DNA of 64,000 nt from an uncultured Methanobrevibacter sp. (lineage in GTDB: Archaea; Methanobacteriota; Methanobacteria; Methanobacteriales; Methanobacteriaceae). This document shows, in pieces, positions 48,001 to 57,569 of the stretch. The notes under the pieces are model-generated. The model was not told where the DNA came from. It made no database searches and saw only the letters and a program-made list of their open reading frames with translations. Position 1 is the first letter of the stretch; each line of letters starts with the position of its first letter. Location of the stretch: assembly GCF_902769175.1 (NCBI RefSeq), contig NZ_CACXNW010000003.1, positions 62,001 to 126,000 on the forward strand, written 5' to 3'. A program made the position numbers and the translations under genes.

Positions 48001-51000
48001 ACTGGTAAAGAAAACATATTCGCTGATTGAATTTTTTCTTAAAAACTCTTCAAGCAAATCACGATCAAAATCCAAATCACAAGATGCGAAGCCTGGACCA
48101 TCAGGCAAAACATCTTCCAATAATTGGCCCGCGCTATCAAAATCTGATAACATGGAACCATAAAACTCCTGAGCATCCTTGTATTGTTCAGTATTTTTAA
48201 TTTGGGTATGGAATGCAGAAACCTTTAAGAATGAATCATCGAATTTGATTGATTCTTCAGAGGAATCTGAAATCAAATCAGCCAATTCTTCATTAGAATA
48301 GGCAATTAAATCAACTCTTTCTTCATCAAATGATGAATTGCTGAAATCAATGTATCCTCCATTCAGGATATGTTTAAAATCATGTTTAAATACATGGATA
48401 GACCTTTCATCAAAAATTAAGTGGTGGAAAACAGAATACAATACATGACCGTCATCATTCTTAACTATTAAAAATCTGCATAAGCTGTCATGCAAATCAA
48501 AAGGATCGGCTAAAAACTTATAAATCTCTATGTCATCAGCATTAGACATAACTGAAATGGAAGGCACTCTGCCTTTTACCATATGAGGAATTTCATAATC
48601 ATCGTTAATGCACATTGAACAAATTGGATGAACCATGAAAAGCATGTTTAAAGCAGTTATTATTTCATTTTCATCAAACTCTTTAGGAATAGGAATTACG
48701 AATGGAATGAAGTAGGAATCTACATCCATCCTTGTGGCAACATCCAAATAAATATTCAGTTGAGACTCATTTAAAGGACAGCCTTCATCTATAGAATAAA
48801 TATCCCACTCAAAAGTATCTTCTGTAATGTTATCTGCAATTGCCTTTGGAGTGCGCAGACTCATAATGTCTGCAGAGGTGACATTGTAATCCTTAAGATA
48901 GGAAATCAATTTAATGGCTATTAATGAATCACCACCTAAATTGGCAAAATCATCAAGCAAACTGATTTTTGACATGTTGAATGCATTTTCAAATGCATTG
49001 ACAATATCCTTTTCAACATCTGTTCTTGGAGCTATATACTCTGTTTTTGAATCATTGAATCCAATATCCAATAATGCCTTCTTATCAACTTTTCCATTGG
49101 CATTTAGAGGAATCCTTTCTAAATTGATGATATGTGAAGGAACCATATAATCAGGCTTGTTTTCACTTATAAACTCTTTAATAGAGTCATTATACTTCTC
49201 ATCACAAACAATATATGCCACCAATTCATGATTATCTCCATTTTGAATCGTTTGAACGCTAAGGTCTTTTACATAATCCAATTGGCGAATAATCGCTTCA
49301 ACTTCTCCCAATTCAAGACGATTGCCTCTGATTTTCACTTGAGTGTCACGACGGCCAATGAATCCAATGGTTCCATCAGGAAGAATCCTAACCATGTCTC
49401 CTGTACGATACATTATGCTATAGCCATCATCGTATGGATTATCAGTAAAAGGATTGTCAAGAAATGCTTCTGCTGTTTTTTCTGGACGGTTTAAGTAGCC
49501 GTCAGCAAGTTGGTCACCTGACAGGTACAACTCTCCAACTGCTCCAACAGGAACCCTGCGTAATTCATCATCAAGGACATAGGATTTCATATTGTAATCG
49601 ATTAAACCTACTGATGAATAGTCAATCTTTTCATTATTTTCAATTGCTGTTACAAATGCAAATGCTTCAGTAGGACCATATGCATCAACCAGCGCATAAT
49701 CTCCAGAATTATCAAATTCCCCTAGCTTTTCACCGATAACAAGCAAAAGATCCAAATAGCTGCAGTCAACATTATTCATGAATAGCTTTGAAACCTGAGT
49801 TGTAATGAAGGCATGGCTAACATTCTGCTCTTTGAAGTATTCGTTCATCCTATGCATGTCAAGCCTGATTTCATCTGGAACCACAGAGAGACAAGCTCCA
49901 GAATAAAGAACTGCATTGATGACAAAAATTGTCACATCAAATCCAATTCCTGAGAAGAGCCCATAAACATCATTTTCATCCAAATCATATTTGTCATTAT
50001 AGAAAGCGCAAACATTTAAAATGGATTTTCTGGTATTTTTAACACCTTTAGGAAGACCGGTAGTGCCGCTGGTATATAATATACAAGCCAAATCATTATA
50101 GGAAACCGACAATTGTGACAATTCTCCATTTACATTAATATCTGCCACATTCAATAAGGTTAAATCAGCAAACAGTTCCTTTGCACGTGGATATGTGCTG
50201 TCATCAACAATAATGACCTTGGAAGAGGTGTCTTCCACCATGAATCTTAGACGCTCATCAGGATGAGAGCTATCCAATGGAACGAAAATGCTTCCACTTG
50301 CTAAAATTCCTAAAATGCTGAACAAATACCATTCACTACGACTAAGCAAGAAAGATACACATTCACCAGATTCAATTCCCAAATCATTTAGATTATTGCT
50401 TATTTGAGATGCAATAAAAGCCCCTTCTGCATAGGAATAGGAACTGTCCTTAAATGAAACCAAGGCATTATCAGGATTTTTAGACAAGTTATCATTAAAG
50501 GCATCTAAAATATCGGCATAATCCATATCCTTTTCTGTTTGATTGAAGGAATCTAAAAATTCCAAATCCTTTTCACAGACATAATTGATGTCAGCCAATA
50601 AGTCAACATCCAAAATTTCCAATGCAATCCTGCTGAAAGCATCAATGAATGACTTGACAAAATCAATGCTGAATTTGTTTGAATGGAAAACCCTAACTGC
50701 AAATCTTCCATCATTGCAATCATATAGATTAAACAATAGGTCGCTGTTTTCATCATGCCTTAACTCTTCAATAGAAAAATTATCGCTTTGAATCATGCTA
50801 GGAAGATATTGGAATAGAATGCTTGAATCCAAATCATATTCATTAGCTAAAACACGGAATGGATACAAGTCGTATTTCATTGCAGAATTAACCATATCTG
50901 CAGAATATCTTAAGAAAGAGCTGACGCTTTGATTCTTGCAATCCAATAGCAAAGGCAAAGTACGAACAAACATTCCTACAGAGTTTGATAAATCGATATG

Positions 51001-54000
51001 TCCTCTTCCATCTTCAAGCAAATTAAACAAGACCTTGGAAGATCCTGTAAATCTGGATAATGCATAAGCAAAAACACTTGAGAAAAATTGATTGTGAGTG
51101 ATTGAGTGGCTTTGCAAAAAGTCTCTTAATTTGCTGTTGTCCATTTCCAAACAGGAGATGATTTCTCTACATTCATTGGAAGATTTCAAGTCAGAAATAT
51201 CTCCATCACCCAAGCTTACAGAAGGCATCAAATCAGAAATATCCTCACCATCAAAACTAACAGAAGGTATCAAATCAGAAACTTCATCACGACTAGCCAA
51301 CATCATATCAAAGAAATCCTGTGCCTCTTTGGAATAGTCTGAATCCAATATGCTCTCTTCAAATGAAATTTGCCTTAAAATACCATCATCAATTGAATTT
51401 ACTTTAGAACCCTGTAAAATTTTTAAAAATGGTTCTGAAAGAACATTGGCAGAAGCACCATCAAAAATTAGATGATGATAATCCATACATAATACTGTTG
51501 AATTTTCAGTGTTTGCTATCAAAAATCTGGATAGATACTTATCCAATTCAAAAGGTTGGACAAACTCATCAATCTCATCAATCGATCCTTCTTTGATTTC
51601 TGGATTGGCATCAAAACTAAGGTATAAATCACCTTCATCATTAACAACACGAGAGGATAAAACAGGATAAACTTCCAATAAACTTTTTATAGCATTTCTT
51701 ATTTCATCTACAGAATAGGAATGATTGAATTCGATTTTAAATGGATTATTATATTCTGTTTTTGCTTCATACCCCATTTCATCAAAATAAACGTTTAATT
51801 GAGACTCAGATAATGGGCATAATCCATCAAATGTATATTTAACATCAATTGTTGTGTGAAGATTCAAATTAAATTTGATTTTGTTTGCAATATTTGCAGG
51901 ATTTCCAAGTTCAATTAGTTCATTGGAAGATAAGGTTACTCCTGTTTTTTCTTTCAATAAGATTTGCATTTTCATTGCAGATAAAGAGTTGCCTCCAAAT
52001 TCCACAAAATCACTATCTATCAAAATAATATCCTGATTTAAAACTTCTTTAAAAGCCTGAATAACAATATAAAGAATCTCATCTTCAATATGATCACTAT
52101 AATTTTGCTTCTTTAACATTTCCTTTATGGAACCCTTATCAATTTTACCATTAACATTTAAAGGAATCTTTTCTAATTCTATAAATAATGAAGGAACCAT
52201 ATAATAAGGCAATTCCATTTTTAAAGCATCTGTTACATCCTCCATATCGACTTCATCATTGATTGTGTAGAAAGCAATGAGAGTATCATGGTCCACATCC
52301 AAATAAATCTCAGAAAACTCATTGAATTCTTTCATAATATTTAAAATCTCATCGGATTCTACCCTAAATCCTCTAACGGATAATTGGTTATCCTCACGGC
52401 CGACAATTTCAATTTCACCATCAAAATTAAAAAAGCCAATATCTCCTGTACGATACATCTTTCCATTATCACTAAATGGATCATCAACAAAGACTTTCTT
52501 GGTTAAATCAGGGTCATTATAATATCCGGAACTTATATACTCACTGGAAATACATATTTCTCCTGGAACGCCTATTGGCATCTGATTAAAATTTTCATCC
52601 AGCACATAAACTCTTTCATTTGGGATTGGTCCACCGATTGATACTTTTTCACTACTTATATCATTTAAATCATAAACTTTCAAAACTCCAATGATTATTT
52701 CAGTTGAACCGTAAATATTGACTAATTTGGTATGTCTCTCTTTTTTAATTAATTCATTTAATTTTGAACCGACTAAACACAAATAATCTAATTTTAAATC
52801 TTCATTTTCATAAATAGGAACCCCTATAGATGGAGGCAAAACTAAACTATTCATAGGATGCTCTTTAAGGGATTTGATCAACAATAAAATATCCTTTTGT
52901 TCCCGTTCATTGAAAATCCTAATGCAACAGCCATAGATTAATGTTACAAATATCAGATATGATGCTATAAAACTAAAGCTAAGGAAACATCCAACAACCT
53001 CACCTGGAGAAATATTAAAAAAATGTGTTATTATAAAGGGCAAGTTAGAAATTTGCTTATTTAAAATCATAACTCCCTTTGGAATATTGCTTGTTCCTGA
53101 AGTGAACATAATGGAAAATAAATCATTGCCCTTAGGGATTATCTCCACATCGACTTCATCATCATAGCTCAAATCTTCAAGAAGTATTGTATCAATATTG
53201 AAATTATTTGAATTTGCAACATCCCTTGTTGTAATGATTTTTTCTATCTGTGCAATATTTATCATATATTCTATACGATTAATAGGCAATAAAAGGTCAA
53301 TTGGAACAAATGCAGCGCCAATTTTATTCAATGCCAATACCAATTCAGGGAAATGATAATCACGAGGAAGCATTAACGCAACATGATCTTTGAAACCAAT
53401 TCCATAATTCTCATGCAAGTCATTAGCAACTGAATTGCTTGACTTTTCCAAATCTCCATAAGAAACCTTATTTACCCCATCATCAACGGCTATTGCATCA
53501 GGATGGGCTAAGGCATAGTCGCGGAAATTTTTTGCAAATACCCCGTCATCATCAATTTCAATTTCCTTTCCCTTGCAAAAATCTGAAAGCAAATCTTTTT
53601 CATTAGGTGAAAGAAGATTAATGTCTTTTAAAAGCTGATTAGGGCAATCAATTAGATCCTTTATCAAAAACTCAATATTTTCTGCCATATGATTCATGTA
53701 AACATCTGAAAAAAGATCCTGACTATAAACTAAATTCAATGAATTTTCATAAACATTTAATGTTAAAGAAGAATTTTCTCCATTTAATACAGTCACATCT
53801 TCAGACAATCCAGTAAAATCATAAATGCCGTATGAATAAAATACAGTATTCAAATAATTGTCAATATCCACTTTTGTATTTTCAGTTGCAAGTTTGTAAA
53901 CTTTCTTAATTTCCTTTAAATAATCAAGGAATGAATAATCTTTAAAAAATTTAATTTTTAAATATGTGCTTTTATCAAATAATCCAAAATCATTGGATAC

Positions 54001-54666
54001 AACAGATTTTAAAATGGAACCAGGAGATCTATCGATTCTAGACAAATATAGTGCAAAAATTGCAGTAAAGAAATTGAATTTAGAAATATCATGCTCATTT
54101 AAAAATTTAGTGGTGGCCTCATTATCAAATGAAATTTCAATATTTCTATAATCATCTGATTTGAGGTTATAGAACTTAACATAATTACCGGCATCTGAAA
54201 AATAATTATTCCAAAAATCAGAATCTCTTTTAAAATCATATGAAGATAAATAATCATCTACATCATCATAATATCCTAAAAGGTCATTTTCAACTGATTT
54301 ATACTGTGGATTATTAAAAATCTCACAAAATTTATTTATTGAAGAATAATCAAAAATCAAATGATGGATATTTGCTAAAATAGTTAATTTTTCATTATTT
54401 TTTAAAACTAAAAATTTGTATAATGGTGAATCAATAACAATATCAAACTTGAAATTAAAGAATGAATCAATTTCCCTATCAATCTCATTAATATTAAAAT
54501 CAGAAACATCGTTAAATTCATAAATTATTTCATCGTTAGTGTAAAAAGGTTTTAAATTTTCATCAAAACGTATATTTAATAAAGATTCAATTCCTTTAAA
54601 AAAATCCGCCAAATAATCATTATCAGCGGGAATATTCTTTATTAAAAATTTAATTTCATTATTCAT
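45007..54666 (-). CDS. Three-module nonribosomal peptide synthetase with terminal thioesterase
   Basis: 3,219 residues, uninterrupted. Order: condensation 1 ('HHLIFDYSS', ~100), adenylation 1 ('FTSGTSNIPKG' ~520, 'YGSTE' ~650), carrier 1 ('FGGNSL' ~889); C2 ('HHLIFDGAS' ~1063), A2 ('YTSGTTGLPKG' ~1529, 'YGPTE' ~1662), carrier 2 ('LGGDSL' ~1908); C3 ('HHLIFDERS' ~2079), A3 ('YTSGSTGVPKG' ~2563, 'YGPTE' ~2694), carrier 3 ('LGGDSL' ~2940); thioesterase ('GYSSGG' ~3072, final His ~3198). The product should be a three-unit peptide or peptide-like compound. C1 lacks about 20 N-terminal residues including the 'LSxxQ' motif. A1 appears to lack the usual pocket Asp. GGTGGTC precedes the ATG. No phosphopantetheinyl transferase is in the window. 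Confidence 0.95.
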   Translation of the reverse strand: MNNEIKFLIKNIPADNDYLADFFKGIESLLNIRFDENLKPFYTNDEIIYEFNDVSDFNINEIDREIDSFFNFKFDIVIDSPLYKFLVLKNNEKLTILANIHHLIFDYSSINKFCEIFNNPQYKSVENDLLGYYDDVDDYLSSYDFKRDSDFWNNYFSDAGNYVKFYNLKSDDYRNIEISFDNEATTKFLNEHDISKFNFFTAIFALYLSRIDRSPGSILKSVVSNDFGLFDKSTYLKIKFFKDYSFLDYLKEIKKVYKLATENTKVDIDNYLNTVFYSYGIYDFTGLSEDVTVLNGENSSLTLNVYENSLNLVYSQDLFSDVYMNHMAENIEFLIKDLIDCPNQLLKDINLLSPNEKDLLSDFCKGKEIEIDDDGVFAKNFRDYALAHPDAIAVDDGVNKVSYGDLEKSSNSVANDLHENYGIGFKDHVALMLPRDYHFPELVLALNKIGAAFVPIDLLLPINRIEYMINIAQIEKIITTRDVANSNNFNIDTILLEDLSYDDEVDVEIIPKGNDLFSIMFTSGTSNIPKGVMILNKQISNLPFIITHFFNISPGEVVGCFLSFSFIASYLIFVTLIYGCCIRIFNEREQKDILLLIKSLKEHPMNSLVLPPSIGVPIYENEDLKLDYLCLVGSKLNELIKKERHTKLVNIYGSTEIIIGVLKVYDLNDISSEKVSIGGPIPNERVYVLDENFNQMPIGVPGEICISSEYISSGYYNDPDLTKKVFVDDPFSDNGKMYRTGDIGFFNFDGEIEIVGREDNQLSVRGFRVESDEILNIMKEFNEFSEIYLDVDHDTLIAFYTINDEVDMEDVTDALKMELPYYMVPSLFIELEKIPLNVNGKIDKGSIKEMLKKQNYSDHIEDEILYIVIQAFKEVLNQDIILIDSDFVEFGGNSLSAMKMQILLKEKTGVTLSSNELIELGNPANIANKIKFNLNLHTTIDVKYTFDGLCPLSESQLNVYFDEMGYEAKTEYNNPFKIEFNHSYSVDEIRNAIKSLLEVYPVLSSRVVNDEGDLYLSFDANPEIKEGSIDEIDEFVQPFELDKYLSRFLIANTENSTVLCMDYHHLIFDGASANVLSEPFLKILQGSKVNSIDDGILRQISFEESILDSDYSKEAQDFFDMMLASRDEVSDLIPSVSFDGEDISDLMPSVSLGDGDISDLKSSNECREIISCLEMDNSKLRDFLQSHSITHNQFFSSVFAYALSRFTGSSKVLFNLLEDGRGHIDLSNSVGMFVRTLPLLLDCKNQSVSSFLRYSADMVNSAMKYDLYPFRVLANEYDLDSSILFQYLPSMIQSDNFSIEELRHDENSDLLFNLYDCNDGRFAVRVFHSNKFSIDFVKSFIDAFSRIALEILDVDLLADINYVCEKDLEFLDSFNQTEKDMDYADILDAFNDNLSKNPDNALVSFKDSSYSYAEGAFIASQISNNLNDLGIESGECVSFLLSRSEWYLFSILGILASGSIFVPLDSSHPDERLRFMVEDTSSKVIIVDDSTYPRAKELFADLTLLNVADINVNGELSQLSVSYNDLACILYTSGTTGLPKGVKNTRKSILNVCAFYNDKYDLDENDVYGLFSGIGFDVTIFVINAVLYSGACLSVVPDEIRLDMHRMNEYFKEQNVSHAFITTQVSKLFMNNVDCSYLDLLLVIGEKLGEFDNSGDYALVDAYGPTEAFAFVTAIENNEKIDYSSVGLIDYNMKSYVLDDELRRVPVGAVGELYLSGDQLADGYLNRPEKTAEAFLDNPFTDNPYDDGYSIMYRTGDMVRILPDGTIGFIGRRDTQVKIRGNRLELGEVEAIIRQLDYVKDLSVQTIQNGDNHELVAYIVCDEKYNDSIKEFISENKPDYMVPSHIINLERIPLNANGKVDKKALLDIGFNDSKTEYIAPRTDVEKDIVNAFENAFNMSKISLLDDFANLGGDSLIAIKLISYLKDYNVTSADIMSLRTPKAIADNITEDTFEWDIYSIDEGCPLNESQLNIYLDVATRMDVDSYFIPFVIPIPKEFDENEIITALNMLFMVHPICSMCINDDYEIPHMVKGRVPSISVMSNADDIEIYKFLADPFDLHDSLCRFLIVKNDDGHVLYSVFHHLIFDERSIHVFKHDFKHILNGGYIDFSNSSFDEERVDLIAYSNEELADLISDSSEESIKFDDSFLKVSAFHTQIKNTEQYKDAQEFYGSMLSDFDSAGQLLEDVLPDGPGFASCDLDFDRDLLEEFLRKNSISEYVFFTSVFSYTLSRFTGSNKVGFCVDDHGRDRFNNFDSIGMYVNTLPLLVDTEDKEISLFVEDMSNLIYNVLRYNYYPYRNLIFDHELDMEILFQFFPAWLNKDDLFYNVDNKIIDNIVDFNMDLIMNVNQKDDGYTLNAQYSSKYSKSTINRFMETYNRVLSQMMCVEKLSDIEYTDSSDLELLDSYNEREMEIIYDDILDAFNDNLAKCPDNKLVSYNDISYTYGEGAFIANEIKKLLNGAGIQSGDFVPFLVPRSEWYPLLNLGILSVGAIYVPLDDIHPDERLKFILNDIDSRVLIVTDDTYERAKALSDDLILINVSNIVKEDIGTLSYLEYEYGDLVSVHYTSGSTGVPKGVLGRRKAITNLCQYYIDNYDLDSNDVYGLHTAIGFDVSIFVIAVSIIAGACLSVIPEDARLNMAKLNDYFISQNITHSFITTQLGKLFMEDVDDAPLDVLFVIGEKLGDVASPENYQLVDSYGPTETFNYVSHISNSQKIHHSSVGYISYNMKSYVLDEELRRVPIGALGELYLSGRQLAQGYLNRDEGTSNAFLDNPFEEIEEYAKMYRTGDMVRVLPDGSLGIIGRKDGQVKVRGNRVELGEVEAVIRDLTFVKDVTVQTIRNGDNYELVAYVVYDDVLPVVKSVKDHVTERKPHYMIPSYVIELDEIPLTVNGKVDKNALPEVEFESLMSDYVPPSTETEKIVVDAFKAVFNLEKIGIYDDFVKLGGDSLKSIRVTTFLSKNNIEFNARSILLERTPYSIAQIIDYVDCDNSCSLIKKGINDQNMFLIPPMTGFSFEYSNLVHSIDFEGNVYAIDDPKFNLSLEEIKSLENHGKYTLDKFYELIKDIFNDGDILVGYSSGGIFSLLLAEKLEKEGKTAKCILIDGLLAFKDVLYTRETLYKDALVHWKHHEFDFIVGIERKGTKFEKFVEITLQNVNIDFKEPRLNSPVLYLSTGELFTIEQINEKLDLISPNNKIKLIESTNHSDILKVDYWKLVPFFNGDF

Positions 54667-55247
54667 ATGACCACCAGTATAATATAATATTTAATCAATA
54701 TACTATATAATTTTTAATTATATTTCTTATATTAATTAATGTTCAATATTGCTGCCTACCACCTTTATATTTCCTAAAAAAAATAAAAGACCACTATTAC
54801 TGCCAAACCACATTCATAGCCCCTATAAAATTTAATTTTTTTAGTTTAACTACAAGGTTTTAATAAAGAGCCCAATTAAAAAAAAAAACATAACATTTAT
54901 TAATATCTTAAGTTATATATTATAATATTATCAAAAATAGAAGATTAGATTATTGCTGAAATCTAGTCATTAAAATTTTATGATATTTTATTATATTTTT
55001 GATATTTTTTTCTTTCAATGTATAATATTTAGATATGTTTTAATCAATTAAACCTACGGTTAGGGCTAAGTCTAAATGAAGATTATGCATTGGCTTTTAC
55101 ACTGAATAGCTAAACCGAAGGGCTTAAGCTATGATATTCAACTTAAATATTGTACTAGGCTACTAGCTATTTAAAAAGATATAAAATGATGGGTTTTATA
55201 TTTTGATACTATTAAATATTAAAAAACAATATTAAAGAGGTATAAAA
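54667..55247. promoter_or_regulatory. Divergent region between NRPS and rpl21e
   Basis: 580 bases. The NRPS side has a TATA-like AATTATATAGTA near 54702-54712 on the minus strand. The rpl21e side has GGTTTTATATTTT near 55192-55204 and the ribosome binding site AAAGAGGTATAAAA. Between them (55048-55165) is a markedly less AT-rich, structured stretch listed separately. No ORF is seen. Confidence 0.5.
55048..55165 (+). ncRNA. Candidate structured RNA upstream of rpl21e
   Basis: GC content is 34 of 90 bases in 55051-55140, against about 12 percent just upstream. Foldable elements are CCTA-CGGT-TAGG (55053-55064), a longer hairpin ATAGCTAAACC-GAA-GGGCTTAAGCTAT (about 55106-55132), and CTAG-GCTA-CTAG (about 55158-55169). 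A TATA-like TATAATATTTAG at 55021 is correctly placed for a transcript starting near 55046. It could be an independent small RNA or the leader of rpl21e. It does not read as a tRNA, and no clear C/D or H/ACA box set was found. Confidence 0.4.
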
Positions 55248-55538
55248 ATGCAAAGATCCAGAGGATTTAAAAGTAGAAGTAGAAAAAAATTGACCAAAAG
55301 AGTAAGACCTGGTCGTTCTAACCCAATCACCAGAAGAATTCAAAAATTTGATAACGGTGCTATGGTTCACATTATCATCGACCCAAGTATCCAAAAAGGC
55401 CAACCTCATTCCAGATTCCATGGAAAAACTGCTAAAGTAGTTGACAAAAAAGGTAAAGCTTACATACTTGCATTAAAAGATGGTAATAAAGCAAAAGAAT
55501 TAATCGTTACTCCTGAACACTTAAAATTACAAGAGTGA
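55248..55538 (+). CDS. rpl21e: 50S ribosomal protein L21e
   Basis: A 96-residue L21e: '[18 protein letters not shown]' start, '[19 protein letters not shown]' middle, standard length. AAAGAGGTATAAAA precedes the ATG. It overlaps or abuts rpb4, and heads the L21e-Rpb4-DUF655-RsmA-HemK2 run, which is conserved in many euryarchaea. Confidence 0.96.
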   Translation: MQRSRGFKSRSRKKLTKRVRPGRSNPITRRIQKFDNGAMVHIIIDPSIQKGQPHSRFHGKTAKVVDKKGKAYILALKDGNKAKELIVTPEHLKLQE

Positions 55539-55543
55539 GTACA

Positions 55544-55894
55544 ATGATTGGGAAAAATACATTAGAAACTAAACCAATACCTGCAGCTAAAGTTAAAGAA
55601 ATTCTTGAAGAGTTCTCTGAAAAGCACGAACTTAGCTATGAACAAAACTTAACTTTAGATCATGCAACTAATCTAAATAAACTTTCCCTTGAAGATACAG
55701 AAAAATTAATCGAAGAACTTGAAGCTTATGTTGAATACAAACAAGCTGTACGTATAGCTGATGTTTTACCAAGAGACATGGCAGACCTAAGATTAGTTTT
55801 TGCTAAAGAAAGGAATGCTCCTTCTCAAGATGAAATGAAGGAAATTCTTGAAATTTTAGAAAAATACGATGCTGAAGATGATTTATTCTTATAA
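55544..55894 (+). CDS. rpoF: DNA-directed RNA polymerase subunit Rpo4 (Rpb4-like, RpoF)
   Basis: About 116 residues, helical, with 'LETKPIPAAKVKEIL', the HRDC-like 'KLSLEDTEKLIEELEAY' and 'IADVLPRDMADLRLVFAKE'. Rpo4 pairs with Rpo7 to form the stalk of archaeal RNA polymerase. The ATG at 55544 is preferred to an in-frame GTG three codons upstream because GAGTGAG serves as its ribosome binding site and relatives begin 'MIGK'. Translationally coupled to rpl21e. Confidence 0.92.
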   Translation: MIGKNTLETKPIPAAKVKEILEEFSEKHELSYEQNLTLDHATNLNKLSLEDTEKLIEELEAYVEYKQAVRIADVLPRDMADLRLVFAKERNAPSQDEMKEILEILEKYDAEDDLFL

Positions 55895-56663
55895 AATCTC
55901 TTTTATTCAACTATTTTTCTATTTTTATTCTTCAATGATGACATATTTTACTTTTTTTTACAATTTTTACTACTTTAAACTTTTTTATATATTTTAAACT
56001 ATTTTTAAATATTTTAAACTATTTTTCTATTATTTTAAACTATTTTTTATTATTATAAACTATTTCAAACATTAAAAGGTTTGAATAAATTTTATTTTTC
56101 CATTTTCATCATTCATTTAACAATTATTTTAAAAATTTTAAACCATTTCCAACTGTAAAAGATTTGAATAAATTTTATTTTTCCATTTTCAACATTCATT
56201 TAACAATTATTTTAAAAATTTTAAACCATTTCCAACTGTAAAAAGTTTGAATGAATTTTATTTTTCCATTTTCAACATTCATTTAACAATTATTTTTAAA
56301 ATTTTAATTTTAACAATTAAATTCAACATTTATTTGTTATTCTTTTTTTTTTACAAACCCTATTTTTACAATTAAAAATGTACAATCTTGATTTACAAGA
56401 TATAAACTTTTGACAAAAATCTAACTTAACGATTTTAATTTAACAATACCATGAAAAAATTTCAAATGCCTAGTATTTTTACAATTTTTAACCATTTTTA
56501 GTGAAAAAATAATAAAATTATAAATATTAATAAAATAGAAATATACTAATATTCTATTAAAATTTTGATAATATCTGTAAATTTACAAAACTTAACAAAA
56601 AACAAGAAGGACATAAAAATTAATAAAACTACTAAAAAACATTAAAATTTATGAGGTGAAAAT
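55895..56663. repeat. Intergenic interval with 83-bp tandem repeats
   Basis: Units start at 56081, 56164 and 56247 (period 83), the first two complete and the third about 60 bases; they share TTGAATAAATTTTATTTTTC and TTAACAATTATTTT. Before them, TTTTAAACTATTTTT-like units repeat about four times (55970-56070). The promoter of the DUF655 gene is probably near 56530-56600. No ORF is present. Confidence 0.8.
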
Positions 56664-57410
56664 ATGGATAATCCAAACATTGATAATCCAAATCCAAAGA
56701 AAGAGGAGTACATTATAATTTTAGATTATCTTAAATTTGGGTACGTAAATCCAGAAAAGCCAAATGCTCATGGCAAACCTATTGCACAGGCTATTGGAGT
56801 AGACAAATTCACATTAATCGAAGTTACACCTAAAGGTATTGATTTAGATATTCATGACAAAGTCTATATAGGATCTGGAAAAAGGGACAAAGTAAATAGG
56901 GTAAAAGGATTATTAGACTTTGAAAACTTAACAGCAACCAGTAAAATCGAATTGGAATATGCAATTAAGGAAATCATTTCTGAAAAGGAAGACATCTATA
57001 TAAAATTCTTTAATGAAATAGATTCCCTCAACATTAAAATGCATAAATTAGAGTTAATTCCAGGTATCGGCAAAAAGCATACCCAAATGATTTTGGAAGA
57101 GCGTAAAAAAGAACCTTTCAAAAGCTTTGAAGACTTAAAAGAAAGGGTTCCTCTTCTCGGAGATCCTGTGGATATGCTTGCAAAAAGAGTAAGGTTGGAA
57201 CTTGACACTACCACTGTCAAAAGAGGAAAAAACAAGTATTACATGTTTACCCCAATTCCTAGCAAACATCCTGCCAATAAAAAGAAAAAATACGGAAAAG
57301 GAAAAGGTAAAGGAAAAGGTTATAGGAATAACAGAGGTAGGAAACCTAATAGAAACAATAATAGAGGTAGAAAACCTCAAAACAAGGCTAAAGCTGAAAG
57401 CAAAGAATAA
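56664..57410 (+). CDS. DUF655 family RNA-binding-like protein
   Basis: 248 residues. The N-terminal part ('EYIIILDYLKFGYVNPEKPN', 'GVDKFTLIEVTPKG') resembles an OB-like fold; the middle has a helix-hairpin-helix ('LIPGIGKKHTQMILEERKKEP'). The C-terminal 40 residues are a Lys/Gly/Arg/Asn-rich basic tail. The family is archaeal, found beside rsmA, and probably binds nucleic acid; the precise role is unknown. GAGGTG precedes the ATG. Confidence 0.9.
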   Translation: MDNPNIDNPNPKKEEYIIILDYLKFGYVNPEKPNAHGKPIAQAIGVDKFTLIEVTPKGIDLDIHDKVYIGSGKRDKVNRVKGLLDFENLTATSKIELEYAIKEIISEKEDIYIKFFNEIDSLNIKMHKLELIPGIGKKHTQMILEERKKEPFKSFEDLKERVPLLGDPVDMLAKRVRLELDTTTVKRGKNKYYMFTPIPSKHPANKKKKYGKGKGKGKGYRNNRGRKPNRNNNRGRKPQNKAKAESKE

Positions 57411-57569
57411 TTTTATGAGTAAACTCCAAAAGAGTTTAAACTCATTTCTTTTTTTATTTTTATTTTTTAATCCTAATCCAAATATTAAATGCCATTAATC
57501 AAATATTATCTTTTAAATTATTGCATTTGAAAATAACAATAACTATTCTAATAGCAAAAAGGTGATTGA

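Noticed and set aside
47817-53600. Several 60-90 codon frames on both strands inside the NRPS
   Set aside because: All are shadows of the uninterrupted 3,219-codon frame.
55048-55165. tRNA or standard guide RNA
   Set aside because: No T-loop consensus, no acceptor-stem pairing, and C/D or ACA boxes are not placed correctly; kept only as a candidate structured RNA.
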